Shown one piece after another: positions 8,224 to 18,877 of a stretch of 64,000 nt of DNA. The notes beneath the pieces are model-generated. The model was not told the DNA's origin. It did not search any database and saw only the letters and a list, made by a program, of their open reading frames with translations. A program made the position numbers and the translations under genes. Location of the stretch: assembly GCA_964564015.1 (NCBI GenBank), contig CAZLZR010000003.1, positions 1 through 64,000 of the forward strand. Direction: 5' to 3'. The stretch is from Acetivibrio sp964564015 (GTDB taxonomy: Bacteria; Bacillota; Clostridia; Acetivibrionales; Acetivibrionaceae). Numbering within the stretch: the first letter of the stretch is position 1; each line of letters begins with the position of its first letter.

Positions 8224-8760
8224 ATGCCAATGGTAGAAGGACGGTATGCTGAGGCATTAATAGAGATAACTGAAGCAAACGGCAGTACGGACAGAGTATT
8301 GACTGATTTTGATGCTGTGGTGGATCTGCTTGATAGTACCGGTGAACTGGTGGATTACCTTGGAAGTCCTCAAGTACAAATAGATATGAAAAAAAAGCTG
8401 TTGTCAGAAATGCTTGAAGGCAGAATTGATGAAAGCTTATTCAAGCTATTGTTGTTATTGACAGATAAAAATAGAACTAAGTATATTAAGGGTATTTCAA
8501 ATGAATATAAAAGGCATGCGGATGAGAAAAGAAATGTATTGAAGTTGAAAATAATCTCTGCGGTTCAGTTAGATGAGCAGCAGGTTGAAAAGATACGGGA
8601 AAAGTACTCAACGACATATAAGAAGGGCAAGGTAAGTGCCCTTCTTCAAATAGACAAATCACTGATTGGAGGAATTAAGGTACAAATTGGAGACAGGGTG
8701 GAAGACTACTCTGTAAAGGCCAGGTTGGATTCTCTAAAGAGTTTGTTAATACAGGACTGA
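8224..8760 (+). CDS. atpH: F1Fo ATP synthase subunit delta
   Basis: Connects the b-dimer to the top of the F1 hexamer. The protein is 178 residues, typical for delta. It has the N-terminal helical domain (EGRYAEALIEI near the start) and the conserved C-terminal segment SLIGGIKVQIGDRVEDYSVKA. ATG start behind AAAGGAAG. Position between b and alpha is the standard bacterial order. Confidence 0.95.
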   Translation: MPMVEGRYAEALIEITEANGSTDRVLTDFDAVVDLLDSTGELVDYLGSPQVQIDMKKKLLSEMLEGRIDESLFKLLLLLTDKNRTKYIKGISNEYKRHADEKRNVLKLKIISAVQLDEQQVEKIREKYSTTYKKGKVSALLQIDKSLIGGIKVQIGDRVEDYSVKARLDSLKSLLIQD

Positions 8761-8828
8761 TGTTAAATGTAAGGACATACTGACTTTTGTGTAATTATTG
8801 ATTTTTCAGCTTTTGAGAGGTGGTATAT

Positions 8829-10343
8829 ATGATTCTTAGACCTGAAGAGGTTAGTTCTATTATAAAGAAACAGATAGAGGATTACGGAAATAAAGAAAAA
8901 ATAGATGATGTAGGGTATGTATTGCAGGCCGGGGACGGAATAGCAAGAATTTACGGCCTTGCAAACTGTATGTATGGTGAGCTGCTTGAGTTTGAGAGCG
9001 GGGTTTATGGCATGGCGATGAACCTGGAAGAAGATAATATTGGAAGTGTTCTTTTTGGAGAAGGTTTGGACGTAAAGGAAGGAACTTACGTCAAAAGGAC
9101 GGGAAAGCCTGTAGAGGTTCCGGTTGGCATGGAGTTGATAGGAAGGGTAATAAACCCTCTTGGTAAACCTTTAGACGGAAAGGGTGCAATTGCTTCTACA
9201 AAGACAAGGCCTATAGAAAGGCCGGCGCCGGGGGTTGTAGATAGAAAGTCGGTAAACACTCCGCTTCAGACAGGTATAATGGCAATAGATGCCATGGTAC
9301 CTATAGGAAGAGGACAGAGAGAGTTGATAATCGGTGACAGGCAGACAGGAAAATCTTCTATTGCTATAGATGCAATCATTAACCAAAAAGGAAAAGACGT
9401 AATATGTATCTATGTTTCAATAGGTCAGAAGGCATCAAGTGTTGTAGGGATAATTGACACTCTTAGGAAGTATGGGGCAATGGAATATACTGTAGTTGTT
9501 TCCTCTACGGCAAGTGAAATGTCAACTGTTCAGTATATAGCTCCATATGCAGGCTGTGCTATAGCTGAGGAATTTATGTATAATCACAATAAGGATGTTT
9601 TGATAGTCTATGATGATCTGTCTAAACATGCTGTTGCGTATAGAGCCATGTCACTTCTGCTCAGAAGGCCTCCGGGACGTGAAGCTTTCCCGGGCGATGT
9701 GTTTTATCTGCATTCGAGGTTGCTGGAGCGTTCAGCCAGGTTAAGTGATGAGCTTGGGGGCGGTTCGATAACAGCACTACCGATAATTGAAACACAGGTA
9801 GGTGATGTTTCTGCCTATATTCCAACAAATGTAATATCAATTACAGACGGTCAGATTTACCTTGAGTCTCAATTATTCTATTCCGGCCAAAGGCCTGCTG
9901 TAAATGTAGGTTTATCAGTTTCAAGGGTTGGTGGGGCAGCACAGATTAAAGCAATGAAGAAAGTTGCAGGTTCTATAAGAATAAATCTTGCCCAATATAG
10001 AGAATTGGCTGTATTTGCACAATTTGGTTCAGATCTTGACAAGGTTACAAGAGATAAGCTGATTCAGGGAGAGCGGCTTGTTGAAACGTTAAAGCAGTCC
10101 CTGCATAAAACATTACCGGTTGAGGAACAGGTGGCAATACTTTTTTGCGCCATCAACAGGTATCTTATGGACATACCTACAAAGAAGGTAAGGGAATTTA
10201 ATAAACTTCTTTTAAAGTTTATTAAAGAAAATCATTCAAAGGTTTTGGATGTAATCAGAACAACCGGAGATTTGAATGAAGCTGTGGAAAGCGAATTGAA
10301 AAGTGCAATAGAAGAATTTAAAAATCAATATTCTGTGGAATAA
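8829..10343 (+). CDS. atpA: F1Fo ATP synthase subunit alpha
   Basis: Non-catalytic nucleotide-binding subunit of F1, 504 residues from the ATG at 8829. The ATG is preferred over the in-frame GTG at 8820 because AGAGGTGG lies between them at proper spacing. Walker A is GDRQTGKSS; the Walker B region is VLIVYDDLSKHAVAYRAMSLL. The family signature PAVNVGLSVSRVGGAAQ is present. No mutations at key residues are seen. Confidence 0.97.
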   Translation: MILRPEEVSSIIKKQIEDYGNKEKIDDVGYVLQAGDGIARIYGLANCMYGELLEFESGVYGMAMNLEEDNIGSVLFGEGLDVKEGTYVKRTGKPVEVPVGMELIGRVINPLGKPLDGKGAIASTKTRPIERPAPGVVDRKSVNTPLQTGIMAIDAMVPIGRGQRELIIGDRQTGKSSIAIDAIINQKGKDVICIYVSIGQKASSVVGIIDTLRKYGAMEYTVVVSSTASEMSTVQYIAPYAGCAIAEEFMYNHNKDVLIVYDDLSKHAVAYRAMSLLLRRPPGREAFPGDVFYLHSRLLERSARLSDELGGGSITALPIIETQVGDVSAYIPTNVISITDGQIYLESQLFYSGQRPAVNVGLSVSRVGGAAQIKAMKKVAGSIRINLAQYRELAVFAQFGSDLDKVTRDKLIQGERLVETLKQSLHKTLPVEEQVAILFCAINRYLMDIPTKKVREFNKLLLKFIKENHSKVLDVIRTTGDLNEAVESELKSAIEEFKNQYSVE

Positions 10344-10372
10344 AAATGAACTAGAATAAATATAAGCTGGTG

Positions 10373-11266
10373 ATGGATTTGGCTCAGATAAATGAGATCA
10401 AGCTCAGGATTAAGAGTATAAAAGATACAAAGCAAATTACAAAAGCGATGAAGCTGATTTCTGCGGCAAAACTGAAGCGTGCAAGAAGGCAGCTTGATCA
10501 TGCCTTGCCGTATTTTGAGAAAGTACGTTCTACCATGGTGGATATACTTATGCACAGTGGTGATATAAACAATAAATATTTTGATTTAAGTGATGAGAAA
10601 ACCAGCAGGAAAAAGGCATATTTAATTCTGACAGGAGATAAAGGGCTTGCCGGGGGATATAATCATAACATGATTAAGCTGGTGGAGGAGCACTTGGACG
10701 GGGATATGGAAGCACCCTTGTTTTTAGCCGGTTATGTTGGTAAATACCATTTTGCAAAGAATAAATACAATGTAAACATGGAGTTTGACTATCCTGTTCA
10801 GAATCCAACGGTTTACAGAGCCAGAGATATAGCTGAATCAGTCCTCAACATGTTCGCCGAAGGAGTTTTTGACGAATTGTATCTGGCCTTTACGAATATG
10901 CACTCAACCATATCAATAGAGCCTCAGATAATAAAATTACTGCCACTGGAACTTCATACGCTCCGGGAGGAAATGAAGATCGATGATAATGTTGAAGATA
11001 AAATAGATAATATCATTGCATATGATCCATCTCCTCAGGAAGTGCTGGACATTCTGGTTGGGAAATATGTAAAGGGTGTTATTTACGGGGCTTTTGTTGA
11101 GGCATTTACCAGCGAACAAAGCGCCAGGATGGCTGCAATGGATAGCTCTACCACAAATGCTGATGCAATGTTGGAAAGACTCAATATGAGTTTTAACAGA
11201 GCAAGGCAGTCTAAAATTACACAAGAGATTTCTGAAATTGTTGGCGGGTCAGAAGCTTTAAAATAG
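10373..11266 (+). CDS. atpG: F1Fo ATP synthase subunit gamma
   Basis: Central rotor shaft. The protein is 297 residues. The N-terminal helix has the conserved IKSIKDTKQITKAMKLISAA segment, and the C-terminal helix has the RQSKITQEISEIVGGSEAL signature. An in-frame GTG lies one codon upstream of the chosen ATG at 10373. The ribosome binding site is weak, which may mean coupling to atpA, whose stop is 30 bp away. Confidence 0.96.
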   Translation: MDLAQINEIKLRIKSIKDTKQITKAMKLISAAKLKRARRQLDHALPYFEKVRSTMVDILMHSGDINNKYFDLSDEKTSRKKAYLILTGDKGLAGGYNHNMIKLVEEHLDGDMEAPLFLAGYVGKYHFAKNKYNVNMEFDYPVQNPTVYRARDIAESVLNMFAEGVFDELYLAFTNMHSTISIEPQIIKLLPLELHTLREEMKIDDNVEDKIDNIIAYDPSPQEVLDILVGKYVKGVIYGAFVEAFTSEQSARMAAMDSSTTNADAMLERLNMSFNRARQSKITQEISEIVGGSEALK

Positions 11267-11305
11267 GAATTGACCTATTCAATCGAAAAACTGAACGGAG
11301 TGGGT

Positions 11306-12700
11306 ATGATGATACAGAACACAGGTAAAATTATACAGGTTATTGGTCCTGTTATTGATGTTAAATTTGAAAGAGGAGCACTTCCCAAAATTTATAATGC
11401 TTTGGAAATAGAAGCAGAGAATAATAAGATTATTGCAGAAGTTATGCAATATGTTGGGAATGACACTGTAAGATGCATTTCTATGTCAGCCTCTGATGGA
11501 CTTATGAGAGGTATGGATGTAAAAGATACCGGGGAACCTATAAAAGTTCCGGTAGGTAAAGAGGTCTTGGGAAGGTTGTTTAATGTTTTGGGAGAACCGG
11601 CTGATAACATGGGAGAAGTGAAGGCGGAAAGGTACCTTCCAATTCACAGGCCGGCGCCTGGCTTGGATGAGTTAAAGCCTTCTACTGAAATTCTTGAAAC
11701 GGGTATTAAAGTGGTTGACCTACTTGCACCTTATGCAAAAGGTGGAAAGATAGGGCTCTTTGGTGGAGCCGGAGTTGGTAAGACTGTTCTTATTATGGAA
11801 CTGATCAGAAATATAGCTACCGAGCATGGCGGTTATTCGGTATTTACAGGCGTTGGGGAGCGAACCAGGGAAGGCAACGACCTGTGGAATGAAATGAAGG
11901 AATCGGGAGTTATCGAGAAAACAGCGCTTGTATTCGGACAGATGAATGAGCCACCGGGATCAAGAATGCGGGTGGGGCTTTCAGGTCTTACCATGGCAGA
12001 GTATTTCAGAGATGAAATGGGTCAGGATGTGCTGTTGTTTATTGATAATATATTCAGGTTTATTCAGGCTGGTTCGGAAGTTTCGGCACTGCTTGGCAGA
12101 GTTCCTTCAGCGGTGGGTTACCAACCTACTCTGGCAACAGATGTGGGTGCACTTCAGGAAAGGATAACTTCGACCAAAAAGGGTTCAATCACATCGGTTC
12201 AGGCAGTATATGTTCCTGCGGATGATCTTACCGACCCTGCACCGGCTACGACCTTTGCCCATCTTGATGCAACAACTGTTTTATCAAGGCAAATTGTTGA
12301 GCAGGGAATATATCCCGCTGTAGATCCCTTGGATTCAAATTCAAGGGTGCTTGATGCAAGCATTGTAGGAGAAGAACATTACAGGGTTGCAAGAAAAGTT
12401 CAGGAAATATTACAAAGATACAAGGAATTACAGGATATAATTGCAATACTGGGACTGGATGAACTGACTGACGAAGATAAACTAACTGTGTTCAGGGCAA
12501 GGAAGATTCAAAGATATTTATCACAACCCTTCTTTGTAGCTGAAACTTTTACGGGCTATAAGGGCAGGTATGTGCGTATAAAAGACACTATAAGAGGCTT
12601 CAAAGAAATTATTGACGGAAAAATGGATGACATACCGGAAGCAGCTTTTTATATGACAGGAACAATTGATGAAGTATACGAAAATGCTCGCTCGCTGTAA
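11306..12700 (+). CDS. atpD: F1Fo ATP synthase subunit beta
   Basis: Catalytic subunit of F1. Walker A GGAGVGKTVLIMELIRN, the catalytic-glutamate region GVGERTREGNDLW and Walker B VLLFIDNIFRF are all intact. The frame is open from a TTG at 11270 next to the atpG stop, but ACGGAG at 11295-11300 points to the ATG at 11306, or possibly the adjacent ATG at 11309. That gives about 464 residues and the usual N-terminus. The ALLGRVPSAVGYQPTLATD segment is canonical. Confidence 0.97.
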   Translation: MMIQNTGKIIQVIGPVIDVKFERGALPKIYNALEIEAENNKIIAEVMQYVGNDTVRCISMSASDGLMRGMDVKDTGEPIKVPVGKEVLGRLFNVLGEPADNMGEVKAERYLPIHRPAPGLDELKPSTEILETGIKVVDLLAPYAKGGKIGLFGGAGVGKTVLIMELIRNIATEHGGYSVFTGVGERTREGNDLWNEMKESGVIEKTALVFGQMNEPPGSRMRVGLSGLTMAEYFRDEMGQDVLLFIDNIFRFIQAGSEVSALLGRVPSAVGYQPTLATDVGALQERITSTKKGSITSVQAVYVPADDLTDPAPATTFAHLDATTVLSRQIVEQGIYPAVDPLDSNSRVLDASIVGEEHYRVARKVQEILQRYKELQDIIAILGLDELTDEDKLTVFRARKIQRYLSQPFFVAETFTGYKGRYVRIKDTIRGFKEIIDGKMDDIPEAAFYMTGTIDEVYENARSL

Positions 12701-12781
12701 GATAAGGTCTATTGCTTATCACAAATATGTGGGAGTTATTTCATAGTCACGAGGGTAGTTCGTGATTTTGGAGGTTTTATT

Positions 12782-13189
12782 ATGTCTGATGAATTTTATT
12801 TGGAAATATTGACACTTGACAGGAAATTTTTCTGGGGTAATGTGGAATCTTTGATTGTTAAAACTCCGTCAGGGGATATGGGGGTATTAAAGGATCACAT
12901 GCCTCTTGTGGTGATAATTGACATTGGAACTGTCAAGATTAAGAAAAATGGTAACTGGATTGAAGCAGTATTAGGACAGGGCTTTATGGAAGTTAAACAG
13001 AACAAGGCTGTTATTTTGGTTGATACTGCAGAATGGCCGGATGAGATAGATATAAACAGGGCGAAGGCAGCTAAGGACAGGGCAGAAGAAAGAATGCGCA
13101 GACAAACAAGTCAGACCGAGTATATTCAATCAAAAGCTGCATTGGCAAGGGCTATGGCAAGACTTGCGGCTGGAAGAAGGGGTAAGTAG
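12782..13189 (+). CDS. atpC: F1Fo ATP synthase subunit epsilon
   Basis: Regulatory subunit bound to gamma. The 135-residue protein has the N-terminal beta-sandwich (SLIVKTPSGDMGVLKDHMPLV) and a C-terminal helical hairpin (DINRAKAAKDRAEERMRR, then ALARAMARLAAGRR). ATG after GGAGGTTTT. It is the last gene of the operon. No convincing terminator was found before the reverse-strand pseudogene. Confidence 0.95.
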   Translation: MSDEFYLEILTLDRKFFWGNVESLIVKTPSGDMGVLKDHMPLVVIIDIGTVKIKKNGNWIEAVLGQGFMEVKQNKAVILVDTAEWPDEIDINRAKAAKDRAEERMRRQTSQTEYIQSKAALARAMARLAAGRRGK

Positions 13190-13232
13190 ATATATTAGAG
13201 CTCAGGTTTTGATATGGTTTCTTTATGGAGAA

Positions 13233-13676
13233 TTACTCTATAAAGACCGGTGTGCCGATTTTAACAAATTCGAAAATCTCTTCTACATCTTTGTCATACA
13301 TGCCAACGCATCCCGCAGTCCAGTCTTTGCGAAGGTTCTCCTTTGCACCGCCATGGATACCTATTGCACTGCCTAAAATTGTGTCCTGAGGAGGTGTCCG
13401 TTTGTCAAGGTTTGCCGATTTTACTTTATTATAAGTTTTTTCATCAATAAGTCCACTGTTAAGTCCACGTTCAGCAGCTTCCAAATTAGGATAACTCAGT
13501 AACATCCACCTGGAGCCCAAATACCCCTTTGGCGGTGAATAGATGTCTGTTGAACATATGTAAAAGCTTCCGCGGGGCGTACGACAATCTCCTTCCTTTT
13601 CCTTGTCACCTAAATCCGTGTTTGGTCCGGTTGATATCCTGTACTTCTTTAAAGCTTCATTGGAATATCTGAAGCA
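13233..13676 (-). pseudogene. L,D-transpeptidase (YkuD family), 5'-truncated/frameshifted remnant
   Basis: On the reverse strand an open frame of about 148 codons reads through a YkuD catalytic domain. It contains STGPNTDLGD, TPRGSFYICS, the catalytic-histidine segment SAIGIHGG and the catalytic-cysteine segment DWTAGCVGMYDKDVEEI. The end (TPVFIE) is normal for the family. Upstream it meets a stop (13677-13679) with no ATG, GTG or TTG until the TTG at 13520, which would delete the domain's front half. A different frame upstream continues as a hydrophobic stretch that could be the lost leader, so a frameshift near 13660 plus decay is likely. Confidence 0.7.
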
Positions 13677-13834
13677 TTACTTCGAGTTCTATACTAGGCC
13701 TCTTTAATAAACAGAGCCAAAAGTGAGAATTTAGCCGAAGCTAATTATTAGTATTCTTAAATTATAGTTTAATTATAGCACTGCACTTAATATTTTGCCT
13801 CAAATTGCCGATAAATTTATATATTGTTAATATA

Positions 13835-13855
13835 CTTAACCTTTCGGAGGTTAAG
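13835..13855 (+). other. Hairpin in the leader of the exported-protein genes
   Basis: CTTAACCT and AGGTTAAG form a perfect 8-bp stem around TTCGG, followed by CTTTTAG. It lies about 95 bp before the large exported-protein gene and 190 bp from the pseudogene. It may be a weak terminator or a leader structure. Nothing else was seen in 13680-13948 apart from AT-rich DNA. Confidence 0.35.
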
Positions 13856-13948
13856 CTTTTAGTCCTATGGTATGTTTGCACCAGAACAATATCTAAGTTA
13901 AAAACAGCTAAAAATATATAGTTTATAGTTCAATATGGGGGTTTTATT

Positions 13949-16900
13949 ATGAAAGGGTTAAAAAGTTTGCTTGCCGTAGTTTTGATAGTTGCACTTGTAT
14001 CGGGTCCTGTACCGCTATTTCAGCAAAGTGTTTTTGCGGCTGTCGTTCCTGTCAATGTATATGTTGACAAGTATAAAGATGATATATTGACTATTCACTG
14101 GGATAAAGTGTCTGGAGCAAAGTCTTTCAAAATAAGTTATCATACTCCCGATAGTGGAGAAAAGACAATAGAAAACAATTCACAAGAAACCACAACTACA
14201 ATTTCAGGATTAATGAATGATTACATATATGATATAAGGGTTTGTGTTTATAGCGATGTTGATTTGGGCGGAAGCATGCTTGGTGAGGGGTTGTTATATT
14301 ATCTTCCTCGAGTTTCATTTTACGCCACCAGGGGAGATCAGGAAAGGGTGGCTATAGAAGGTGGCGGATATGAAATGGGAAATGTGCCGCGCCTTAAATT
14401 AAAATGGGCAATGCCAATGGTGTGGGATGGTTTTAAATTTAGTTATGCCTATGAAGCAGCTACAATGAATTATGTAAAGAACAGCTTACTTGATATCTAT
14501 GAAAACAATCTTGATGTTTCTACCCTTAATTTCAGAATTAATATATCCAGTAGTTTGTCCACACTAAACAGTGGATCTTCACAGTCATCTATTATTATCA
14601 ATTATGAGGATGAAGAATATTCTGCATATGTGGCAGGCAGCCAGTCTACCAAAGCTAAAGTTGTTGGCCCGGATGACAACGGTTTTTTAAGTGTTGACCT
14701 GATCGGAAGGAAGGATGTCAGCACTGCCCTGCCTGCACTGGAAGAATATGGCTTACCGGATGGAGACATACTTCCGGGTACGGTTTATTATATGAATATC
14801 AAGCTTTCATACCAGAATAATGCCGGAGTAAGCAAGTATGTCACAACAATAGGAGATCCCTCTGACTTGAATGGAAGTACTTTGATGGGAATATTCCCTT
14901 ATACGTACACACCTATAAGATTTCAGCTTTCCAAGGATTCGGCTGATAATGTATATATCAAGATATATAAGGTAAATCAGGGAAGTCTTGACCTCCCAAG
15001 ACTGTATTATGAAGTGCAGTGTAGTGATGATGAGACCATTCAGGGTGATTGGGGTGTCAAAAAGACCATAGATGACAGCTTCTTTGCAGCAGGATCTGAT
15101 AGTGCCCTAACACTGATATCCGGAGTAGGGCCTAATAACAAAATTTTTTACAGGATAGTTGTAAAGACTGATACGACTAGTGACAGGCTTGATTCCTTGC
15201 CAATGGATTATACCTTGTCGGAGGATACAAGTAAATCCCCCGTTCCTACAGGAATAACTGTAATTGGAAGGACCCTTGTTTCAAAAACAGTTGAAATTGA
15301 TGGTGTTTCTGTATTACAAAAGTCATCGGACATAACGATTTCCTGGGATAAGCCTGCCAACTGGGATGATATAAGGGCAAACACAGACAAGAATGAAGAC
15401 ATTGTATACCATGTTTTATTGAATTTGAGTGAAGAAGAAGATACTAAGATGCCATATCCTGAACTTAAATCCGGGGACACTATTTATGGCTATTTTCCAA
15501 TGAAATACAGAAAGATTTTGTATTTTTCATCAAAGGAAGTTACAGAGAATGGAAAGCGTCTTGAATACACTATTAAAGGATTTAACCTATTTAAGGGTTC
15601 ATATTACGATGGGTTGGATGGAAACGGAAAACCGGTGATAGTTCAAAAAGATATTGACAATAGCGAAGGCTATCCAAATTTCTTAATTCCAAACAAAGTT
15701 TATTATATGCAAATGTATACAACAAACAATATTAAACGTGACTCAAATGAAAATGAGGATATGTCAGATAAATCGGTAATAGTAAGTTTTACATCAAGAG
15801 CAGGAGATGAAATTGACGTACCTCTTCCCAAAAGATTAAGAGTGAATATCAATGATGCGGATGTGACTATAGGTGAAACGAGTAAAGTTTCAAATTATGT
15901 TGAGCTTCAATTTGACAAGGTGGATATAAATTGGAATAATTATATACCTGATACAACTGTTTCCAAAGTGGTGTATTATGACTTGTATATGAGCAACAGG
16001 CCTGAGTTGAATTCATTCCAGCTCATTGGAACCACTGAAAATCTTAATGGTGATATTACATTTATCGGAGCGGACGATGTACAAAGTTCTTCAATAAGGC
16101 TTATAATTCGAGACTTTTCCAAAGGAACAGATGGCTACACTAATTTTGGACCTAATTTAAGACCCAATACTACTTATTACTTTGTTGCCCGAACCAGGTT
16201 GAGCGCAGTCGGTCTTGAGATAGATAAGGAATCTGCGTTTACAACACTTCTTCCTGTTACAACTGTCAAGGCAGTGATTGGAGAACCTGATGAGTCCTCA
16301 AAACGGCCTTATGCACCTGTGGATTTTCAAATTGCTGTGGACAGTGAAGGTAATCAGATGCTTTCAAGTTCAAGGGTTACTTTCAGTTGGAAAAGGGATG
16401 AAACCGACGTGGTTTACAATATTATCTGCTCATCAAGAAGGATTGATCCAAGCGAAGGCCTGTATGATGGTACAAACGATGCCATATACCAGAGTTTCAT
16501 AGCCGATTTTGGTGACATAATACTTGATCCTTCTCTTGCAAGTTTGCCGGATAATTTTCAGTATAATCAAATTTCAAAGGAATGCAGGTATACTTTTGAT
16601 GAATGGCTTTTCCCAAATAAATTATACTATTTCAGTATCAGAGCCATTAAGAAAGAAGACGGAAATTTGTACAGTTCATGGGTTTCCATACCTGTTACTA
16701 CAAAACTTATCGAGCAGCCGGCAAATCTTGATGTTGTCAGTGATGTGCAATTGGGCTTTTTCTTCGAAGATGATGATTTGGAAACTGCAGCGGAGGACTA
16801 TAGCGTATATTTAAAATCAGAGAGTGAATTGAAATTTAGTCTCCTTAATAAAAATAAATACACTTTCGTTAAATATGGCACAACTTGCTATGTAAGATTA

Positions 16901-18826
16901 ATAAATTTAAAAGCCGATACTTACTATGATGTAAAGGTGTATAAGGATAATGACACCAAACTGATGTATATAAAAGAAGAATTAAAAACCCGGGATTCCT
17001 GCCATCAGATTGAAATTAAATGGAGAGGTCTTCCGGAATATAAATATGAGATTTCAGTTATGACGTACTCAGATGACAACTACATTCTGCTTGACGATGA
17101 AAATCTTGAGGAGTACGTAAGCGCACATGGAACCATTTTGCCTTACTATAGTGAGAAAAACTTCGAGACCAGCGGTACCATTTATGAATACTATTACGCC
17201 AGGATAAAAACCATTCCTGTAAGGCTTGAGGATGGCACATATGAGGATCAACCTTTAAAAGCAAATACCAAATACCACATAAAGGTAAGAGCAAAAAAAG
17301 AAGATCCTGTTGATGCATCAATAGTTTCCTATTCCAAATACTTGGGTCCTGTGTATATCAGAACGGATTTTAATCAGGAAGATTATGATGAAGAGGATAA
17401 CAATACCAAAACCCAAGCAACTTTTTTGGATAAAATAAATAGGCTTGAACAGGCTTTATTCTGGAGAATAAATATAGGAGATGAAGTAGAAAACAAGCTG
17501 ATGCTTAAAGGTGACAGGGTGATAAATGCAATGGAAAACAGTGGGCCTATGCCATTTATCCTGGATGTTTCCTTCTATGCCAGACGTGCTTCAAGCGACA
17601 CAATTTACATACCAGTTGAAGTAATAGCTGCCATGGACTCAGAAAACAAAAACCTTTTGATAAGAACAAACGGAGCGGAGTACAGTATCCGACCAAATAC
17701 CTTTGATCTTAACTTAAGGCCTGAACTTAAAGAGCTTGAAGGAAATGATAACATTGGAGGCTTATATTATAAGCTGAACATAGGCCGTAATACAGGTGGG
17801 CAAGCAAGTATTCCCAAAGGATTTAAGGCAATTTCGGATGTCAATGACCTGGAAATTAAAGCCGTTGGTACTTCCATAACCCACAAGCTATTAAAAAGTC
17901 AGATTGATGACCGCATATACAACAAGAATTCAGGGCTTGTTCAGGAAAAGCTGGGTGAGCTTCTTACAAAAGTGTCTTCGGTTGATTCAAATAAGTTGGA
18001 GGAATTAATAAACGATTCCATTTATGAAATCGAACTTGAAGTTTCAAAATTTATTTATTACAAGATGGAGGGCGGAAACGGAATAGCTCCTGTAGTTGTT
18101 AGAAGCGCTGATGTTAAGGATTTTGACAATCCTGTTCTTTTGAAAATTAATTATACTGAAGGGTCAGGATTAAAACAGCCTTATACCAGATATGACGGTG
18201 AAGAATGGCGGAAGATATATAATAGTGCTTCAACATCCACAAACAATATGGTGTTTAATGTTATCAAGACAGGCGAATACGCAATTCTTCTGAAGGAAGA
18301 CATGGCGGAGGATTTGACTGATAACTATAAACAGACACCTGATATAAAATTGCTTCTATCAAAATATGATTTAAGTGAAGTGTTTGGAGATTTGAGTTTG
18401 TTCTATCCTGAAGATACTGTAAAGGTTAAGGAAATAATACTTCTATTCGAATTAATAACGGATATTGGACAGGGCAACCGGGGTCTTTCAATAAATCAGA
18501 AAGCTCAAAAGTATGGACTTGAGAGCCTTATTGGTTCCGGAGGGGTTGTCAGAGACGTAAGCAGGCAGGAGACTGCCAAAGTAGTAATGATGGTGTACTC
18601 TTTCAAAACAGGCGTAAGTGTAAACAGTTTGATTCCTAACAGGAGCAGTACTGCTAAAGACTTGGCAAAAGCCGACGATATTTATTATAAAGACGTGTTA
18701 ATCTCTGTGGATTTAGGTATGCTGGGACTTAATGATGAGGGGTATTTTGACCCGGACGGAACAATATCAAGGGGTGAGCTGGCCAGTGCGTTTGTGAAGG
18801 TTTTGAAGCTTACCGGTGATATTTAA
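13949..18826 (+). CDS. Very large exported protein with fibronectin-III-like repeats and degenerate SLH-like C-terminus
   Basis: A 1625-residue protein with a signal peptide (hydrophobic residues 4-27, likely cleavage after SVFA at about residue 30). The body holds many repeats of the type W-D...Y-x-V/I-x...L-x-P-x-T-x-Y-Y-x-x-V/I, typical of fibronectin type III domains, for example around residues 35-110 and 260-330. The last 100 residues carry SLH-like signatures (VSRQETAKVVMMVYSF and DPDGTISRGELASAFVKVL). ATG start behind GGGGG. It is the first of three adjacent same-strand genes. Probably cell-surface or wall associated. No enzymatic domain was recognised. Confidence 0.75.
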   Translation: MKGLKSLLAVVLIVALVSGPVPLFQQSVFAAVVPVNVYVDKYKDDILTIHWDKVSGAKSFKISYHTPDSGEKTIENNSQETTTTISGLMNDYIYDIRVCVYSDVDLGGSMLGEGLLYYLPRVSFYATRGDQERVAIEGGGYEMGNVPRLKLKWAMPMVWDGFKFSYAYEAATMNYVKNSLLDIYENNLDVSTLNFRINISSSLSTLNSGSSQSSIIINYEDEEYSAYVAGSQSTKAKVVGPDDNGFLSVDLIGRKDVSTALPALEEYGLPDGDILPGTVYYMNIKLSYQNNAGVSKYVTTIGDPSDLNGSTLMGIFPYTYTPIRFQLSKDSADNVYIKIYKVNQGSLDLPRLYYEVQCSDDETIQGDWGVKKTIDDSFFAAGSDSALTLISGVGPNNKIFYRIVVKTDTTSDRLDSLPMDYTLSEDTSKSPVPTGITVIGRTLVSKTVEIDGVSVLQKSSDITISWDKPANWDDIRANTDKNEDIVYHVLLNLSEEEDTKMPYPELKSGDTIYGYFPMKYRKILYFSSKEVTENGKRLEYTIKGFNLFKGSYYDGLDGNGKPVIVQKDIDNSEGYPNFLIPNKVYYMQMYTTNNIKRDSNENEDMSDKSVIVSFTSRAGDEIDVPLPKRLRVNINDADVTIGETSKVSNYVELQFDKVDINWNNYIPDTTVSKVVYYDLYMSNRPELNSFQLIGTTENLNGDITFIGADDVQSSSIRLIIRDFSKGTDGYTNFGPNLRPNTTYYFVARTRLSAVGLEIDKESAFTTLLPVTTVKAVIGEPDESSKRPYAPVDFQIAVDSEGNQMLSSSRVTFSWKRDETDVVYNIICSSRRIDPSEGLYDGTNDAIYQSFIADFGDIILDPSLASLPDNFQYNQISKECRYTFDEWLFPNKLYYFSIRAIKKEDGNLYSSWVSIPVTTKLIEQPANLDVVSDVQLGFFFEDDDLETAAEDYSVYLKSESELKFSLLNKNKYTFVKYGTTCYVRLINLKADTYYDVKVYKDNDTKLMYIKEELKTRDSCHQIEIKWRGLPEYKYEISVMTYSDDNYILLDDENLEEYVSAHGTILPYYSEKNFETSGTIYEYYYARIKTIPVRLEDGTYEDQPLKANTKYHIKVRAKKEDPVDASIVSYSKYLGPVYIRTDFNQEDYDEEDNNTKTQATFLDKINRLEQALFWRINIGDEVENKLMLKGDRVINAMENSGPMPFILDVSFYARRASSDTIYIPVEVIAAMDSENKNLLIRTNGAEYSIRPNTFDLNLRPELKELEGNDNIGGLYYKLNIGRNTGGQASIPKGFKAISDVNDLEIKAVGTSITHKLLKSQIDDRIYNKNSGLVQEKLGELLTKVSSVDSNKLEELINDSIYEIELEVSKFIYYKMEGGNGIAPVVVRSADVKDFDNPVLLKINYTEGSGLKQPYTRYDGEEWRKIYNSASTSTNNMVFNVIKTGEYAILLKEDMAEDLTDNYKQTPDIKLLLSKYDLSEVFGDLSLFYPEDTVKVKEIILLFELITDIGQGNRGLSINQKAQKYGLESLIGSGGVVRDVSRQETAKVVMMVYSFKTGVSVNSLIPNRSSTAKDLAKADDIYYKDVLISVDLGMLGLNDEGYFDPDGTISRGELASAFVKVLKLTGDI

Positions 18827-18877
18827 GAAGATATGAATGTTCAAAAGCAGTTATTAAATCACTTGGGAGAAATGATT

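Noticed and set aside
13680..13948. Riboswitch upstream of the giant exported proteins
   Set aside because: The CTTAACCT/AGGTTAAG hairpin and following GTATGTTTGCACC were compared by memory with c-di-GMP riboswitch consensus segments and do not match them.
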